A stretch of 64,000 nt of DNA from NCBI GenBank assembly GCA_947487835.1, contig CANKXX010000001.1, forward strand, positions 620,001 to 684,000, in the 5' to 3' direction. This DNA comes from an uncultured Microbacteriaceae bacterium (lineage in GTDB: Bacteria; Actinomycetota; Actinomycetes; Actinomycetales; Microbacteriaceae). This document shows positions 8,991 through 18,180 of the stretch, piece after piece (the stretch's first letter is position 1; each line of letters begins with the position of its first letter). The notes beneath the pieces were generated by a model. The model worked only from the letters and a program-made list of their open reading frames with translations. It did no database searches and was not told the origin of the DNA. The translations under genes and the position numbers were made by a program.

Positions 8991-9592
8991 CGCCCGCGGA
9001 CCACGCCCGCGTCGCGCAGCGCGAGGTCGGCCAGCCGGCGCACCACCGCGGCGTTCCCGCTCCGCCAGTCGGCGACCGGATCCGCGCTGACGGCGAGGAG
9101 ATCCCGGTCGCTCCCGCCGGACAGGGCGCGGAGGGCGAGCAGTTCGACGCCGCCCGGTGAGCCGGCGAGCGCGCGGGCGGCCGACGCGCGGCGCGCGAAC
9201 GCGACACGGCGCACAAACCAGAGCCGCACGATCAGGGCGATCGGCACGAGCGCCACGATCAGGCCGGCCACCACGGCGAGGGTCTGCACCAGCTGTTGCT
9301 GATCGCGCCCGGCGGCGGCGAGGGCGGCCGCCGCCTCGCTCGCATCCCGGAACGGCGTGCCCGCGCCCTCGCCGACCAGCGGAATGTCGCCTATGGTCGA
9401 GGCGGCGTCGGACATCGTGGACTGGAAGCCGCGCCCGGCATCCTCGATGCCCCGCCCGAGGTCGGCGAGGGCGGCGATGAGGGTGGACGTGACGATGCCG
9501 AGGGTCGCGAACAGCACGATCGCCGCGACGGCGAGCACGTCCGCGGTCACCTGCCGTGCGCGGGCGAGCGGGGAGGCCGAATAGATCTGCAT
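8987..9592 (-). CDS. Membrane protein with two transmembrane helices
   Basis: A 201-aa protein with hydrophobic helices at about residues 18-42 and 108-132, flanking an extracytoplasmic helical region of about 65 residues rich in Ala, Ser and Asp. The C-terminal cytoplasmic part starts with basic residues (RRVAFARR). It is first in a two-gene unit with the PrmC-like gene, sharing an ATGA overlap. I do not recognise a named family; the architecture resembles uncharacterised actinobacterial membrane proteins. Confidence 0.75.
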   Translation of the reverse strand: MQIYSASPLARARQVTADVLAVAAIVLFATLGIVTSTLIAALADLGRGIEDAGRGFQSTMSDAASTIGDIPLVGEGAGTPFRDASEAAAALAAAGRDQQQLVQTLAVVAGLIVALVPIALIVRLWFVRRVAFARRASAARALAGSPGGVELLALRALSGGSDRDLLAVSADPVADWRSGNAAVVRRLADLALRDAGVVRGR

Positions 9593-9687
9593 CCGTCAAC
9601 TATGCGGCGTCCACCGACGGCGGCGTGCGGATGCCGCCGTCGGTGGGGCCGCGGGCCCGGCGTCGGCCGCGCCGCGGGGCGGGACCG

Positions 9688-10665
9688 TCAGAGGGAGGAG
9701 ACGCGCTCCACGAGGTGGGCGATGAACTCCTCGCCCCGCACGTCGACCGCGACGGAGGCGTTGGCCGGCGGTGCGTCCCGCGAGTCGAGGAAGTCGGCGA
9801 CGGCGACCCCGCGGGCGATGCTCGTGCCCGTGACGACCTCCACGTGCGCGTCGCGCCAGTCCAGCAGGTCCGGCCGGGTCAGGGCGGCGACGGCGAGCGG
9901 GTCGTGCATGGCGCAGGAGCGCGCCGCCTCCGGGTCGCCCGGCGACTCCTCGGCCAGGTAGTCGATCCAGTGCAGCGTGTGCTCCCCGGCGAAGGGGGCG
10001 AAGCGCCCCGAGGACTCCTGCAGCTGCTTCGCGTGCTCCCGCGTGAGCCGCACCTTGAGCGTGACGTCCAGCCCGACCAGGCGGATGCGCGCGCCCGAGC
10101 GGAGCACCGCATCCGCGGCCTCCGGGTCGATCCAGAAGTTGAACTCGCCCGGCATGCCCTGCGCGTTGGTCTGGCCGAGGTACACGCCGCCCATGATGAC
10201 GATCTCCCGCACGTTGCGGGCGAAGTCGGGATCGAGGTTCACGGCGGCCGCGATGTTCGTGAGCGGTCCGATCGCGACGACGGTCAGCGCGCCGGGCTCC
10301 GCGGCGGCCCGGGACGCCAGCTCGGCGGCCGCGTAGCCCGGCGAGGGGGTGTGCCGGCCGAACTGCGCCCGGATGTCGTCGGGGGCGCCCCGCCTCCTGT
10401 CCGGGAACGACAGCGGGGCGGCCGCGCCCTGCACGACGGGGATCTCGGGAACGCCGAGCCGCTCCAGCAGCTCGCCGCTCAGAAAGGATCCGCTCTCGAC
10501 GTCCGCGTTGCCGTTCACGCTCGTCACGAGCTCGACGACGATACCCGGGTCGGCCAGCGCCAGAGCGAGGGCGAAGCCGTCGTCGACGTCCGCTCCGGGT
10601 ACGCCCATGGCCATGTCGGTGTCGAGGAGGATGCGGATCGGCTGCGACGGCGCGTCTGAGGTCAT
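9688..10665 (-). CDS. Inosine/uridine-preferring nucleoside hydrolase
   Basis: Cleaves the N-glycosidic bond of ribonucleosides for base salvage. The N-terminal calcium-binding Asp cluster is intact: ILLDTDMAMG followed by DVDDGFAL. The GPLTNIAAA and IVIMGG motifs and the late HDPLAVAAL motif (metal-ligand Asp) match the IunH family. The length of 325 aa is normal. No signal peptide is present, so it is cytoplasmic. It is a single gene; nucleoside specificity cannot be assigned from sequence. Confidence 0.93.
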   Translation of the reverse strand: MTSDAPSQPIRILLDTDMAMGVPGADVDDGFALALALADPGIVVELVTSVNGNADVESGSFLSGELLERLGVPEIPVVQGAAAPLSFPDRRRGAPDDIRAQFGRHTPSPGYAAAELASRAAAEPGALTVVAIGPLTNIAAAVNLDPDFARNVREIVIMGGVYLGQTNAQGMPGEFNFWIDPEAADAVLRSGARIRLVGLDVTLKVRLTREHAKQLQESSGRFAPFAGEHTLHWIDYLAEESPGDPEAARSCAMHDPLAVAALTRPDLLDWRDAHVEVVTGTSIARGVAVADFLDSRDAPPANASVAVDVRGEEFIAHLVERVSSL

Positions 10666-10796
10666 GCCCCATTCTGTCCCGTCGCCGTGTCCCGCTGCGC
10701 TGTCCGGTGCAGCGGGTGCGGTTTCAATCGCGTCTGGGTCCGGCCGTGCGGGCGGGCGGGGGTGCGGTGTCGGGCTCGGGCGGCGGGCTGGTCGGC

Positions 10797-11507
10797 TCAG
10801 CCGGGGAAGCGGGTGGACGGATCCTCGCCCCGCCGCATGATGGGCAGGCGCTCGACGGCGTGCGCGGCCGTCGCGAGTTTCCGCCCGGCCGCGCCCGCCG
10901 CCGGTGCGACCCGGGCGGGGCCGCGGTGGGCGAGGAGGTCCGAGAGGTCGCGCAGGCGGTCGAGCACCGCGAGGGGAAGCGCGGCCACGATGTTGCCGGG
11001 GGGCCGGCGCGCCACGATCGGGTGGGCGCGGGTCGGCGCGACCCGGCGCACGACCTCCCAGAGCAGGCCGAGTCGGCGCAGCTCCCGTCGGTCGACGCGG
11101 GACTGCAGGCGCGGGAGGAGCTCGTCCTCCTCGTCCCGCACGTCCTCGCGCAGCACCTCGGTGAGCCGGTTCAGGATCGGGCCGCGCTCGGGCGAGTCCG
11201 CCGGGATGTCCTCGAGTCGAGTGACCAGCTCGTTGACCTCCTGGTGCTCGCGCTCGACCTCGAGGGTGAGCTCGTGCCCGTCCTCGAGGGTGCGCCGCAT
11301 CACCGGCCACAGCACGGACTCCTCCGCGAAGGCGTGCGGGAACACGAGGCGGTAGATGCGCAGGAGGACCTGCTCCTCGTCCGTGCCCGTGCTGCGGTGC
11401 AGCTCCTCGAGCAGGCGGTTCAGCTTCACGTGATCCCGCTTCTGGCGGGCGAGGACGCTGATCCGGCCCCCGAGTTCCTCGACGCTCTGCTCGGCCACCG
11501 ACCTCAT
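10797..11507 (-). CDS. Hemerythrin-like HHE domain protein
   Basis: A 236-aa cytoplasmic protein with an HHE cation-binding helical bundle. Candidate iron ligands are H36 in the first helix, the HAFAEE segment, HELTLEVEREHQE and the DEEDELLP segment. The start at 11507 is fixed by a strong GGAGGAG site 6 nt upstream; an in-frame ATG further up lacks this. The C-terminal 90 residues are Ala/Arg-rich and not part of the domain. Roles in oxygen, nitric oxide or iron sensing are known for the family, but none is indicated here. Confidence 0.88.
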   Translation of the reverse strand: MRSVAEQSVEELGGRISVLARQKRDHVKLNRLLEELHRSTGTDEEQVLLRIYRLVFPHAFAEESVLWPVMRRTLEDGHELTLEVEREHQEVNELVTRLEDIPADSPERGPILNRLTEVLREDVRDEEDELLPRLQSRVDRRELRRLGLLWEVVRRVAPTRAHPIVARRPPGNIVAALPLAVLDRLRDLSDLLAHRGPARVAPAAGAAGRKLATAAHAVERLPIMRRGEDPSTRFPG

Positions 11508-11639
11508 GTCGCTCTCCTCCCTCGAGGGGCCGACACGACCCCGCACGAAATGGGTGCATCGACACTACGCACGTGCCGCGTTGTCCGCGCGGGATGCGGA
11601 CGGGGCGGGTGGGTCTCGAGATCGAGTGACCGCGCGCCG

Positions 11640-12563
11640 TCAGCGCGGGGCGCGGGATCCGGCTGCGGGTTCCGGGGACGCCTGGTCCCGGTGCACTCGA
11701 GCGGCGGGACGACGGCGAAGCGAGCTGAGTCCGACGCCCGCGAAGACGAGCAGGCCGCCGACGACGTCCGTGCCGGTGAGCAGCGATCCCATCGCCACGG
11801 AGATGATCACCGTGAACACGGTGATGAGGTTGAGGAAGAGTCCGGCGCGACCCGGGGGCATCCGGGTCAGGGCGAGGTTCCACAGGGCGTAGGCGCCGAT
11901 GGACGGGAAGACCGCGATGAAGAGCAGCGCGGCGACGCTGTCGCCGCTTTCCGGCCATCGGGCGCCCGTAGCGAGCGCGACCGGCGCGAGCAGCACGACG
12001 GTGAGCACGGCCTGCACCGCGGTGGCCGCGATGGGCGGCGCGGTGAGGGCGCGGCCGAGGATCGTGTACAGGCTCCAGACGAGGATCGCGCCGACCATCA
12101 GGAGGTCGCCAGGGTTGAGGCCGGTGGAGAACGCGGTGGCAAGCGCGCCGTCCGTGATGACGAGGATCACGCCGACGAGGCCGAGCAGGAGCCCCGCGGC
12201 GCCGCGCCAGCCGATCCGCTCGCGCAGCAGGATCGCGGCCAGCACCGCCATGACCGCCGGATTCGCGGCGTTGATGAGCGATGCCGACAACGGCGTCGTG
12301 AACTGCAGGGCCGAATAGAGCAGGAGGGTGTAGCCGGCGACGCCGAGGAGAGCGAGAACAAGGAGGCTTGGCCACTCCGCGAGCACGGCCCGCCACCGCG
12401 GCCGCTCGATGAGGTGGGCGAGCACGACCAGGGGCGCGGCGGCCAGGAGCCAGCGGAACCAGGTGAGCTCGACCGGCGTCATGGACCGCACCGCGATGCC
12501 GCCCACGACGTAGTTGCCCGCCCACATGAGCGTGGCGAGCACAAGCGCGACGACCGCCTTCAT
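11640..12563 (-). CDS. EamA/DMT-superfamily transporter
   Basis: A 307-aa integral membrane protein with ten predicted helices in two EamA repeats (about residues 1-135 and 145-285). The first repeat starts with the typical MWAGNYVVG segment; the second has ILVWSLYTILGRAL. The hydrophilic C-tail is Arg/Pro-rich. Family members export metabolites such as amino acids; the substrate is unknown. It is monocistronic as far as the sequence shows. Confidence 0.92.
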   Translation of the reverse strand: MKAVVALVLATLMWAGNYVVGGIAVRSMTPVELTWFRWLLAAAPLVVLAHLIERPRWRAVLAEWPSLLVLALLGVAGYTLLLYSALQFTTPLSASLINAANPAVMAVLAAILLRERIGWRGAAGLLLGLVGVILVITDGALATAFSTGLNPGDLLMVGAILVWSLYTILGRALTAPPIAATAVQAVLTVVLLAPVALATGARWPESGDSVAALLFIAVFPSIGAYALWNLALTRMPPGRAGLFLNLITVFTVIISVAMGSLLTGTDVVGGLLVFAGVGLSSLRRRPAARVHRDQASPEPAAGSRAPR

Positions 12564-12648
12564 GACCCTCCCCGTCCGCCGCCCACGCTACCGTCCACCC
12601 CGCGGTGCGGTGGGTGCGGTGGCCGCGGTGGGGTGCGGTGCGCGTCCA

Positions 12649-12730
12649 CGGTCCCTGAGCCTGTCGAAGGAACGCAACGTGCCGGTGGAGCGCGGCGGCA
12701 CGGTCCCTGAGCCCGTCGAAGGAACGCATC
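12649..12730. repeat. Two half-copies of the GGTCCCTGAG repeat
   Basis: Two direct copies of the element core (GGTCCCTGAGC, then C(T/C)GTCGAAGGAACGCA) start at 12649 and 12701, in the space between the EamA and HNH genes. The same core recurs at 14337-14893, 29982-30098, 34036-34099 and 37124-37194. Confidence 0.85.
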
Positions 12731-12772
12731 CGATCTGGTGCCGCCACCCAGCGTCGAAGTTCTCCACAGATC

Positions 12773-12799
12773 GAAAGTTCTTCGGTCGAAGAAACTTTC
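12773..12799. promoter_or_regulatory. Near-perfect palindrome upstream of the HNH gene
   Basis: GAAAGTTCTTCG and CGAAGAAACTTTC form an inverted repeat with one bulged base, ending 20 bp before the chosen HNH start. A second GAAGTTCT lies just upstream. It is AT-richer than its surroundings and sits where a promoter or operator should be. Confidence 0.4.
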
Positions 12800-12819
12800 T
12801 ACCTGGCAGAATGTGTGCT

Positions 12820-14286
12820 ATGAGAAACCCGGCGACGACACTCCTCCGCACTGCGGATGCCGTCGCACGCCTGGGCAACTCCCCCGCGGTATTCGCGCCA
12901 CTTCCGAAGCAGGACCTCGTGGACGCGCTGCACGCTATCGCCGACCTCAGACAGTGCTGCGACACCTTTACCGCCTGGATCGCGGGCGAACTCGTCCGGC
13001 GTTCGTCGACCGACCTCGGCTCGGCAGGGCTCGCCCAGCAGGAGGGCTACCGAACGCCGCAGGCCATGGTCGAGGCCATCACCGGGACCACGAAGGGTGG
13101 CGCGGTGTCGATCATCGAGGTGGGCAAGATGCTCGCCGAAACGGACGCGGTCGAAACGCTGCAGCGAGAGCACCCGGAACTCCCCGCACCACCAACACCA
13201 TGGCAGGCACCCATTGCCCACGCGGTCACAGACGGACGCCTCTCGATCGCCCAGGCAGACGCCATCCGGGCCGGCCTCGGCCTCCCTACCGACACTGTTC
13301 CGCTGGACGCGCTGCATGAGGCCGCGGCGGAACTGCTCGAAGACGCGAGCCACCTCACCGCGGGACAACTTCACCGCCGAGCGAGGCAACTCCGCGACGA
13401 CCTCAACGACACCGAGGTAGCCGACCGGGAAAAGGCGCAGCTCGAGCAGCAACACCTGAAGGCGTGGAAGCGCCCTGACGGGATGGTCGAGGGCAGGTTC
13501 CTCTATGCACCCGAGCCGGGCGCTTTCCTCCTGTCGGTCCTCGACGAGCTGACCAACCCCCGCCGAGGTGGACCACGGTTCGTCAAGGAAGAGGACCGCG
13601 CACGCATCGACGCCATCGCGACAGACCCGCGCTCCACCGACCGCCTCGCCGCCGACGGATTCCTCGAACTCCTCCGCATCGGCGCGGACGCCGACCCTGG
13701 CAAGGTCTACGGATCTCGGCGGCCGGCGGTGCGAGTGATCGTGACCAAGGAATCGCTGCAGTCCGGCGAGGGCCACGGCTCGATCCAGGACACCGGCGAG
13801 GCGGTCTCGATCGACACCATCCGCCGCGAGGTCTGCGCCACCGGCACCATCGCGGTCGTCCTCGACGACGACGGGCAATGCGTCAACGTCGGACGCGAAC
13901 AGCGCTTGTTCACTGCCCGCCAGCGCGTCGGCCTGGCGGTGCGAGACGGCGGTTGCATGTGGCCGGGCTGCGATCGACCGCCGTCCTGGTGCGAAGCGCA
14001 TCACATCAACCAGTGGAAACGAGACCACGGCAAGACCGACATCGCCGACGGCGTGCTGCTGTGCAAGCACCACCACCTGCTCCTCCACAACAAGGGCTGG
14101 GACATCACCCGGGCTGGTGGGAACTACACGCTGATCCCGCCGAGATCGATCAGCCCGACCCGCGAAGGCAGACACCTGGTGACGAAGAGCAGAGCGGTCC
14201 AGGACTGGAACGCCCGCCGCCACCGCCTCCGGAGATACGACCGAGCACCCGCCGATTCACCCGAGTCGGCTAGCCCGGGAGACTGA
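12820..14286 (+). CDS. DUF222 / HNH endonuclease domain protein (13E12-type)
   Basis: A 488-aa protein with an N-terminal helical DUF222 domain and a C-terminal HNH nuclease domain. The HNH site reads CMWPGCDRPPSWCEAHHIN with catalytic HH at residues 394-395, followed by LLCKHHHLLLHNKGW; the Cys pairs form a zinc knuckle. Two in-frame ATGs (12811, 12820) are possible and neither has a clear ribosome site. The family is often multicopy in actinobacterial genomes and is suspected to be mobile, but its function is not established. The gene is flanked by palindromic repeats, and its base composition looks slightly less GC-rich than that of its neighbours. Confidence 0.92.
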   Translation: MRNPATTLLRTADAVARLGNSPAVFAPLPKQDLVDALHAIADLRQCCDTFTAWIAGELVRRSSTDLGSAGLAQQEGYRTPQAMVEAITGTTKGGAVSIIEVGKMLAETDAVETLQREHPELPAPPTPWQAPIAHAVTDGRLSIAQADAIRAGLGLPTDTVPLDALHEAAAELLEDASHLTAGQLHRRARQLRDDLNDTEVADREKAQLEQQHLKAWKRPDGMVEGRFLYAPEPGAFLLSVLDELTNPRRGGPRFVKEEDRARIDAIATDPRSTDRLAADGFLELLRIGADADPGKVYGSRRPAVRVIVTKESLQSGEGHGSIQDTGEAVSIDTIRREVCATGTIAVVLDDDGQCVNVGREQRLFTARQRVGLAVRDGGCMWPGCDRPPSWCEAHHINQWKRDHGKTDIADGVLLCKHHHLLLHNKGWDITRAGGNYTLIPPRSISPTREGRHLVTKSRAVQDWNARRHRLRRYDRAPADSPESASPGD

Positions 14287-14336
14287 CATGCTCCCGCCCA
14301 CGCTCACGCAATCCCCAGGCTAAGGGCCAGCCCCAC

Positions 14337-14893
14337 GGTCCCTGAGCCTGTCGAAGGGACGCAACGTCACTCACGTCGCTCCGACAAGCTCAGCGACCGT
14401 GCTCGGGACGCCCGCGAATCCGATGGCAGCACCACTCGCTTCGCCGTCGCTGCCCGCGAAGCTCTCGGGAACGGCCAACGCATACTGGCGGGACCATGTC
14501 GGTCCCTGAGCCTGTCGAAGGGACGCAAGGTCACTCGCGTCGCTTCGACAAGCTCAGCGACCGTGTTCGGGACGCCCGCGAATCCGATGGCAGCACCATT
14601 CGCATCGCAGTCGCTGCTCGCGAAGCTCTCGGCAACGGCCAACGCAGACTGGCGGGACCATGTCGGTCCCTGAGCCTGTCGAAGGGACACAAGGTCACTC
14701 GCGTCGCTCCGACAAGCTCACCGACCGTGTTCGGGACGCTCGCGAATCCGATGGCAGCACCACTCGCACCGCCGTCGCTGCTCGCGAAGCTCTCGGGAAC
14801 GGCCAACGCAGACCGATGGCACCACGTCGGTCCCTGCGCCTGTCGAAGGGGACGCAACGTCACTCGTGTCGCTTCGTCGAGCTCAGCGGCCGT
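14337..14893. repeat. Tandem array, 164-bp unit, about 3.4 copies
   Basis: Units start at 14337, 14501, 14665 and 14829, exactly 164 bp apart; the last is truncated after about 65 bp. Each unit begins with GGTCCCTGAGCCTGTCGAAG and, some 25 bp later, has the inverse arm CTTCGACAAGCTCAGCGACC, so each can fold into a long hairpin. The remaining 100 bp are also conserved with scattered substitutions. The array fills most of the 687-bp gap between the HNH gene and the next small gene; I see no gene in it. Confidence 0.95.
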
Positions 14894-14973
14894 GGTGACC
14901 CTGATGACCGTGTGCGCGGGATCCACAGCGGGCCTGCCGAGACCGGCGGGGCGGGCCCGGATAGGGTTTTGGC

Positions 14974-15210
14974 ATGGCTGACGAGACCTACACCGCGTTC
15001 CTCGCCAAGAAGGGGCAGGAGTCCGACGGGCGCATCACCGGCCCGCACCCCTTCCTCGACGGGAAGCCGGCGCCGGCCATCCGCGAGTCGTACCAGGCCC
15101 GCGACGGCCAGCGCCGCGTCGCGACGTACGAGCTGAGCGAGACGGTCGGCGGACCGTCCCTGTACGAGTACACGTGGGTCTCCGACGAAGCGGTCGGCGG
15201 GGACGCCTAG
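14974..15210 (+). CDS. Small conserved-looking hypothetical protein (78 aa)
   Basis: A short soluble protein, acidic N-terminus (MADETYTAF), with a GPHPFLDGKPAPAIRESY segment and a C-terminal part suggesting beta strands. The codon third-position GC bias matches neighbouring genes, which supports it being real. No signal peptide or membrane segment is present. I do not recognise the family. It lies downstream of the 164-bp repeat array and is followed by a 226-bp gap in which I see no gene. Confidence 0.65.
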   Translation: MADETYTAFLAKKGQESDGRITGPHPFLDGKPAPAIRESYQARDGQRRVATYELSETVGGPSLYEYTWVSDEAVGGDA

Positions 15211-15436
15211 TCGCGTCTCCGCGGAACGGCGCCCGAGTCACCCGGCCTGCTCCCCGCCTGCACCCCGCAGCCCGGCCAGCGACCGGTGCCAACACCTCGC
15301 GTGAGGGAATGCGGCGACGGGGGCGCGGGATTGGGGCGCAGATGGCCCGCGAGTTGGGGGTGCGTCCGACCGGCGCACGGCCGAAAGCCGTGTTTGAATC
15401 GGGTTTGATGACTTTCCGCCGGATCCCCCACACGCG

Positions 15437-16672
15437 ATGACGCCCACGCAGCTCACCGCCGCGCGGGCGTCCACGACGGGACGCCCCGCGTCACCTGACG
15501 CGGTCGCCCTGCGAGGCCGACTGGTGCCCATGTGGGCCGTCGTGCTCGCCGCCTACGCCGCCTCCCGCCTCCTGACGACCGCCCTCCTCGCCGCGGTGCA
15601 CGGCCTCGCCCGCGCCCTCGACTGGGATTTCGCGAGCTTCGACTGGGTGCCGAGCTTCGCCCGGTTCCTCGCCTCCTGGGACGGCGTGCACTACGGCACC
15701 ATCGCCGTCGACGGCTACCCGTCCGAGCTGCCACGCGGGGAGGACGGCAACGTCCAGAAGAACCCGTGGGCGTTCCTCCCGCTCTTCCCGCTCATGGTGC
15801 GGCCGGTGTCCGCCGTCACCGGCTGGGACTTCGCGCTCAACGGATCCGTCATCTCCACGCTGTTCGGCGCGGCCGCGACCGTGGCGCTGTACCGGCTGCT
15901 CCTGCCGAGCATCGGGCGCACCAGCGCGTTCTGGGGCGCCATGTTCTTCTGCTTCGGACCCATGTCGTTCGTGCTGCAGATCGCCTACGCCGAGAGCGTC
16001 TTCCTCTTCTTCATGTTCTGCAGCGTCGCGGCGATGTCCGCGCGCCGCTACTGGCTCATGATCCCGCTCGGGGTCGGCGCCGCCTTCGCCCACCCGGGCG
16101 CCCTCGCGGTGTCCGCGGCGCTCGGCCTGCACTTCCTGTTCCGGCTCGCGGACCGGGAGAGGCAGCCGTTCCCGCATGCGGAGCGCGTCGCGGCGATCGC
16201 GGCCGGCGTCGTCATCACGATCGCCGGCTTCGCCTGGCCGCTCGTCGCGACCGCCGTCACCGGCAGCCGCAGCGCCTACTTCGACACCGAGATGGCCTGG
16301 TGGCGCGACTACGTGGGCGAGGTGGGCTTCGTGCCCTTCACGCCGTGGTTCCTCATGGCGGGGCACTACCTCGGCGCGTTCGGCGTCGTGCTCGTGACCG
16401 CCGTGCTCTTCGGCGTGATCCTCTGGCTCTCGGGACGGCACGTCCGCGTGCTCGGTCGCGACCTTCACCTCTACTCGATCAGCTACGTCGCGTACCTCGT
16501 GGCGGTCTTCCTGCCGCAGCAGAGCCTGTTCCGGATGCTCCTGCCGCTGTCGCCCCTGCTCGGGCATCCGGCACTCACGGGCACGCCGCTGCGCCGGCGC
16601 CGCACGCTCACCGTCTGCATCGCGCTCCAGCCGGTCGCGATCCTGCTGTTCTGGTTCGTCTGGCCCGCCTGA
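15437..16672 (+). CDS. PIG-V-like integral membrane mannosyltransferase
   Basis: A 411-aa polytopic membrane protein (about 9-10 helices) resembling the PIG-V/Gpi18 mannosyltransferase family as found in actinobacteria. The signature WDGVHYGTIAVDGYP in the first external loop holds the acidic residue expected to be catalytic in GT-C enzymes. A second conserved-looking block is NPWAFLPLFPLMVRP. It would transfer mannose from a lipid donor to an envelope acceptor on the outer membrane face; the acceptor is unknown. The gene is single and converges with the WYL regulator gene. Confidence 0.8.
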   Translation: MTPTQLTAARASTTGRPASPDAVALRGRLVPMWAVVLAAYAASRLLTTALLAAVHGLARALDWDFASFDWVPSFARFLASWDGVHYGTIAVDGYPSELPRGEDGNVQKNPWAFLPLFPLMVRPVSAVTGWDFALNGSVISTLFGAAATVALYRLLLPSIGRTSAFWGAMFFCFGPMSFVLQIAYAESVFLFFMFCSVAAMSARRYWLMIPLGVGAAFAHPGALAVSAALGLHFLFRLADRERQPFPHAERVAAIAAGVVITIAGFAWPLVATAVTGSRSAYFDTEMAWWRDYVGEVGFVPFTPWFLMAGHYLGAFGVVLVTAVLFGVILWLSGRHVRVLGRDLHLYSISYVAYLVAVFLPQQSLFRMLLPLSPLLGHPALTGTPLRRRRTLTVCIALQPVAILLFWFVWPA

Positions 16673-16697
16673 GGCGCGGGCGCCCGAGCGCCGACAC

Positions 16698-17675
16698 TCA
16701 GCCGTCGACCGACGACCGCCTCGCCGCGTCCGCCATGCGACCGGCCGTCTCCCGCATGGCGGTCACAAGCTCCGGCGGCCCCTCGACCACGTAGCGCACC
16801 CCCTCGGGCACCCAGACCAGCGCGTTCAGCATCTCGGGCACGCTCCGCCCGCCGATCGGCCAGCGCGTGCGCCCCTCCCCCTCGGCCTGAGCGCCGCCGG
16901 CCCACGGGCCGAAGGCGTCGCGCATCCGGTCGAGCGGCAGGTCCATCACGACCCACGCGGTGTGCGTCCTGCCGAGCTCGGCGTTCGCCGCCGCGAGGAA
17001 CTGGGCCGCGTCGGCCGCCGGGAGCTCCCGCGGCGTGAACCGGAGTCGGGTGCCCAGCAGGTTGCGGATGCGGTCGACCCGGAAGGTGCGCCAGTCCTCC
17101 CGGTGCAGGTCCCAGCACACCAGGAACCAGTTGCGCTGAGCCACCACGAGCGCGTGCGGCTCGACCTGGCGGTGCGTCTCCTCGCCCGCCCCGGAGAGGT
17201 AGTGGAACCGGATCCGCTCGTGGTCGCGGCAGGCGAGGGCGAGCGCGCCGAGCAGGTCCGGGGACACGGGCGCCCCGCCGCCGGGCTGCGCGGTGACCGC
17301 CCCGGCCAGGGCGCTCACCCGCTCCCGCAGGGCGGCCGGGAGCACCTGCTCGAACTTCGCGAGGGCGGACATCGTGGTCGGCTCGTCCCCGGCGAGCCCC
17401 TGCGCGGCGGCCAGGCGCAGGCCGACCGCCACGGTCACCGCCTCCTCCCCGGTGAACAGCAGCGGCGGAAGGTCGGATGCGGCCTCGAGCCGGTACCCGC
17501 CCGCGGTTCCCCGGGTGGCCTCCACCCGGTAGCCCAGGGCGCGCAGCCGCTCGACGTCCCTGCGGAGCGTGCGCTCGGTGACCCCGAGCCGGCGCGCCAG
17601 CTCGGGACCGGTCCACTGCCGGTGGGCCTGGAGCAGGCCGAGCAGCGCGAGCACCCGCGAGGTCGTCTCGGCCAT
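16698..17675 (-). CDS. WYL-domain transcriptional regulator (YafY/DeoR-like)
   Basis: A 325-aa DNA-binding regulator. The N-terminal winged helix (residues about 5-60) includes ELARRLGVTERTLRRDV as the recognition helix region and GGYRLEA as the wing. The WYL-type ligand-binding domain follows (about 140-220), with RIRFHYLSG and the YLSG/VVAQRNWFLVCWD core, then a WCX-type C-terminal extension. WYL proteins bind small molecules or nucleic acids. It is divergent from the VOC gene at 17805 with a 129-bp spacer, so that gene is the natural target. Confidence 0.9.
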   Translation of the reverse strand: MAETTSRVLALLGLLQAHRQWTGPELARRLGVTERTLRRDVERLRALGYRVEATRGTAGGYRLEAASDLPPLLFTGEEAVTVAVGLRLAAAQGLAGDEPTTMSALAKFEQVLPAALRERVSALAGAVTAQPGGGAPVSPDLLGALALACRDHERIRFHYLSGAGEETHRQVEPHALVVAQRNWFLVCWDLHREDWRTFRVDRIRNLLGTRLRFTPRELPAADAAQFLAAANAELGRTHTAWVVMDLPLDRMRDAFGPWAGGAQAEGEGRTRWPIGGRSVPEMLNALVWVPEGVRYVVEGPPELVTAMRETAGRMADAARRSSVDG

Positions 17676-17804
17676 GCCCCATGCTAATCCGCGATACAGG
17701 ACCGAACCCGTCCTGAAGCGCTCCTAGCGTGAGGACATGCGGCCGACGCGGCCGGGTGTGAGGCGCATCCGGCACGGCTGCACCACGGAGAAAGGACGGA
17801 CGGC

Positions 17805-18176
17805 ATGGACTGGAAACTCGAACTCATCGCGGTGCCCGTGGCGGACATCGACAGGGCGAAGGACTTCTATACGAGGATCGGCTTCGTCGCGGATCACGAC
17901 GTGCGGGTGGACGACTCGCTGCGCTTCGTGCAGCTGACGCCTCCCGGGTCGGCCTGCTCGATCGTGCTGGACACGAACATGAGCCAGATGGCGCCCGGAT
18001 CCGTCGAGGGGCTGCAGTGCGTCGTCGCCGACGCCGACCGGGCGCTCGCGGACCTGCGGGAGCTCGGCGTCGAGGCGCGCGGCGTGGAGGACTACCCCTG
18101 GGGCCGGTTCGTGTTCTTCACGGACCCCGACGGGAACGGCTGGGCGCTGCAGCAGATGGTGCCGCAGCAGGGCTGA
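17805..18176 (+). CDS. VOC (glyoxalase/dioxygenase fold) protein
   Basis: A 123-aa VOC protein with two beta-alpha-beta-beta-beta modules. The first module is LELIAVPVADIDRAKDFYTRIGF and the second ends in FTDPDGNGWALQQM. A GAAAGGACGG ribosome site precedes the ATG. These proteins bind a metal and act as lyases, dioxygenases or antibiotic-binding proteins; the substrate is not deducible. Divergent pairing with a WYL regulator suggests it is inducible by a small molecule. Confidence 0.88.
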   Translation: MDWKLELIAVPVADIDRAKDFYTRIGFVADHDVRVDDSLRFVQLTPPGSACSIVLDTNMSQMAPGSVEGLQCVVADADRALADLRELGVEARGVEDYPWGRFVFFTDPDGNGWALQQMVPQQG

Positions 18177-18180
18177 CGGC

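Noticed and set aside
12811-12819. Nine extra bases at the HNH gene start as the definite start
   Set aside because: Two ATGs are in frame with no clear ribosome site for either; I kept the second and noted the first.
14496-15136. Short frames across the 164-bp array (SLSLSKG-type peptides)
   Set aside because: Peptides are direct translations of the repeat unit and have no start signals; they are repeat artefacts.
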